7,350 nucleotides of DNA, taken from the NCBI GenBank assembly GCA_903932545.1, contig CAIZGT010000659.1, positions 1 to 7,350 of the forward strand, given 5' to 3'. Numbering within the stretch: the first letter of the stretch is position 1; each line of letters starts with the position of its first letter. The position numbers were made by a program, and so were the translations under genes. The notes below the pieces were generated by a model. That model made no database searches. It worked only from the letters and a program-made list of their open reading frames with translations, and was not told the DNA's origin. This stretch comes from an uncultured Rhodospirillales bacterium (GTDB lineage: Bacteria; Pseudomonadota; Alphaproteobacteria; Acetobacterales; Acetobacteraceae). Shown here in pieces: positions 5,940-7,350 of the stretch.

Positions 5940-7350
5940 CTACTTCACCAACTCCGCCGCGACATCATGGAACAACCTCGCCGGCAGCGACCCGCCGGTG
6001 ACGTTGTTCATCACATGTCCGTCGTCGTTGCCGAGCCAGACCGCAATTTCCAAACTCCCCGGCTTGCCAGGGTCAACCGCGCCGATGAACCACGCATCGC
6101 GATAATCCGACGTGGTGCCGGTTTTGCCCGCGACGCTATGCCCGGCGATCGCCGCCGCCCGCCCGGTGCCGTGCGCCACCACGGCGGACAACATCTGGAT
6201 CATCTCCTGGGTATGAACCTCGTCGATGACGCGGATATGGTCCTGCGCCGGCAGTGCCACCGGCTTGCCATCTGCCACCACACTGTCCAGCGAGCGTGGC
6301 GTGATTTTCCACCCGCCATTGAACACCTCAGCGTAACACGCCGCCATTTCCAGCACGCCGACATCCGCCGTGCCAAGCGCGATGGTGGCGTTGTTGGGGA
6401 TTGTGCCCGCAATGCCCAGCCTTGTGGCCACCGCCGCCACCTCACGCGGCCCGCCCGCCATCATTTCCAGCCGCACCGCAACCGTGTTCATGCTCTCGGT
6501 CAGCCCCTCCTCCAGCGTCACCTGCCCGCGAAACCCCGGCTCGAAATTGCGCGGTGACCAATTGCCGATTTTGATCGGTCCATCCGTCACCTCATCATCC
6601 GGCCGCATGCCGTGTTCGAGCGCGTTGAGCCACACGAACAGCTTGAACGACGAGCCGGGCTGGCGGCGCGCGATCACCGCGCGGTTATACGGGCTGGATT
6701 TGTAATCCCGACCGCCCGCCATCGCGCGCACGGCACCCGTTGCGGGATCAAGCACCACCACAGCACCTTGGGTGGCATTGGCCGCAACGCCGGGGCCGCT
6801 CAGAATGGCGGCCAGCTTGGCCTCCACAATCGCTTGCATCCGCGCATCAAGCGTTGTGCGCACCACCGCGTCCTCGCCGATGGGCACAGCGGCCTGAGCG
6901 CGGTCAGAGGCCCAATCGGCGAAATAACCCGCACCCTGTTTCTCACGCGGCGGAAACACGATGGAGGCGCCAGCAATCTCAGCGTCTTGCTGGCTGATCA
7001 CCCCGTTATCAGCCATCGCCTGCAACACCTGCCGACCCCGTGCTGCGGCGGCTTGCGGGTCAACGCGCGGCGAGAAGCGCGAGGGTGCGCGCGGCAGGCC
7101 CGCAATCACCGCCGATTGCCACAGATTCAACTGCCGCGCCGAGATGCCGAAATACATCTGTGCCGCCGCATCCACGCCCCATGCGCCCGAGCCGAGATAG
7201 ACGCGGTTGAGCCAGATTTCGAGAATTTCCTGCTTGGTGAAATGCTGCTCCAACCAGAAGGTGAGCAACAATTCCTGAATTTTGCGCTTGGCGGTGCGCA
7301 CGTTGGTCAGGAACAGATTTTTGGCCACCTGCTGGGTGATGGTCGAGCCG
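5940..7350 (-). CDS. Class A penicillin-binding protein (PBP1A family), C-terminal part, cut by window edge
   Basis: This is a bifunctional peptidoglycan synthase of the inner membrane, polymerising glycan strands and cross-linking peptides in the periplasm. The visible 470 residues run in from the window end at GSTITQQVAKN, the GT51 glycosyltransferase motif containing the conserved TITQQ. RKIQE (7272-7286) and EILEIWLNRVYLGSGAWG follow. The transpeptidase domain has all three active-site motifs: SSFK with the nucleophilic Ser (6642-6653), SMN (6486-6494) and KTGTT (6111-6125). The chain ends about 60 residues after KTG with no disordered tail. The GT and TP domains are joined by a fairly short linker, without the large OB-fold insert of E. 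coli PBP1A. The N-terminal membrane anchor and first GT motif (EDxxFxxHxG) lie beyond 7350, so the start codon is not in the window; the GTG at 7326-7328 is internal. It converges with the GST gene, 8 bases apart. Confidence 0.95.
   Translation of the reverse strand, partial: GSTITQQVAKNLFLTNVRTAKRKIQELLLTFWLEQHFTKQEILEIWLNRVYLGSGAWGVDAAAQMYFGISARQLNLWQSAVIAGLPRAPSRFSPRVDPQAAAARGRQVLQAMADNGVISQQDAEIAGASIVFPPREKQGAGYFADWASDRAQAAVPIGEDAVVRTTLDARMQAIVEAKLAAILSGPGVAANATQGAVVVLDPATGAVRAMAGGRDYKSSPYNRAVIARRQPGSSFKLFVWLNALEHGMRPDDEVTDGPIKIGNWSPRNFEPGFRGQVTLEEGLTESMNTVAVRLEMMAGGPREVAAVATRLGIAGTIPNNATIALGTADVGVLEMAACYAEVFNGGWKITPRSLDSVVADGKPVALPAQDHIRVIDEVHTQEMIQMLSAVVAHGTGRAAAIAGHSVAGKTGTTSDYRDAWFIGAVDPGKPGSLEIAVWLGNDDGHVMNNVTGGSLPARLFHDVAAELVK

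Noticed and set aside
5778..6557. Plus-strand open frame (259 codons) across the end of the GST gene and the PBP gene
   Set aside because: It lies opposite the SMN and KTG motif regions of a clear penicillin-binding protein. Its product is Arg/His-rich with no recognisable domain.
7326..7328. GTG as the start codon of the penicillin-binding protein
   Set aside because: The frame stays open to the window edge, and the residues upstream complete the conserved GSTITQQ motif, so this GTG is an internal Val.

Overview
The window is about 98% coding, GC-rich with strongly G/C-ending codons, and most like an alphaproteobacterium. An acidophilic or acetic-acid-type member of the Rhodospirillales would fit, but that is a guess from codon use and gene style; no phylogenetic marker is present. 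There are no RNA genes, CRISPR arrays, insertion sequences or gene-free stretches over 300 bases.

Region 1 (3-4581, + strand) is a complete branched-chain-amino-acid-type (HAAT/Liv) ABC importer operon. It encodes a periplasmic substrate-binding protein, a LivH-LivM fused permease, a LivG ATPase and a LivF ATPase. The last three genes are joined by ATGA stop/start overlaps, so they are almost certainly co-transcribed and translationally coupled. The binding protein's presumed ligand pocket departs from the classical leucine/isoleucine/valine pocket, so the substrate may not be a simple aliphatic amino acid.

Region 2 (4592-5931) has a minus-strand MarR-family regulator, convergent with livF. 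Head to head with it is a + strand pair: an unrecognised 62-residue protein, then a zeta-class glutathione transferase resembling maleylacetoacetate/maleylpyruvate isomerase. The annotated starts of the regulator and the small gene overlap by two bases, unless the regulator starts further in. A MarR regulator beside a zeta GST and an HAAT importer suggests, but does not prove, uptake and catabolism of an aromatic acid or a related amino-acid-derived compound.

Region 3 (5940-7350, minus strand) is the C-terminal two thirds or more of a class A penicillin-binding protein, cut by the window edge. It converges on the GST gene with an 8-base gap and is probably an unrelated housekeeping gene.

No dramatic new system is visible. 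The points most worth a second look are the unknown small protein and its overlap with marR, the altered active-site motifs of the zeta GST, the non-canonical pocket of the binding protein, and a 9-bp inverted repeat lying exactly at the LivH/LivM fusion junction.
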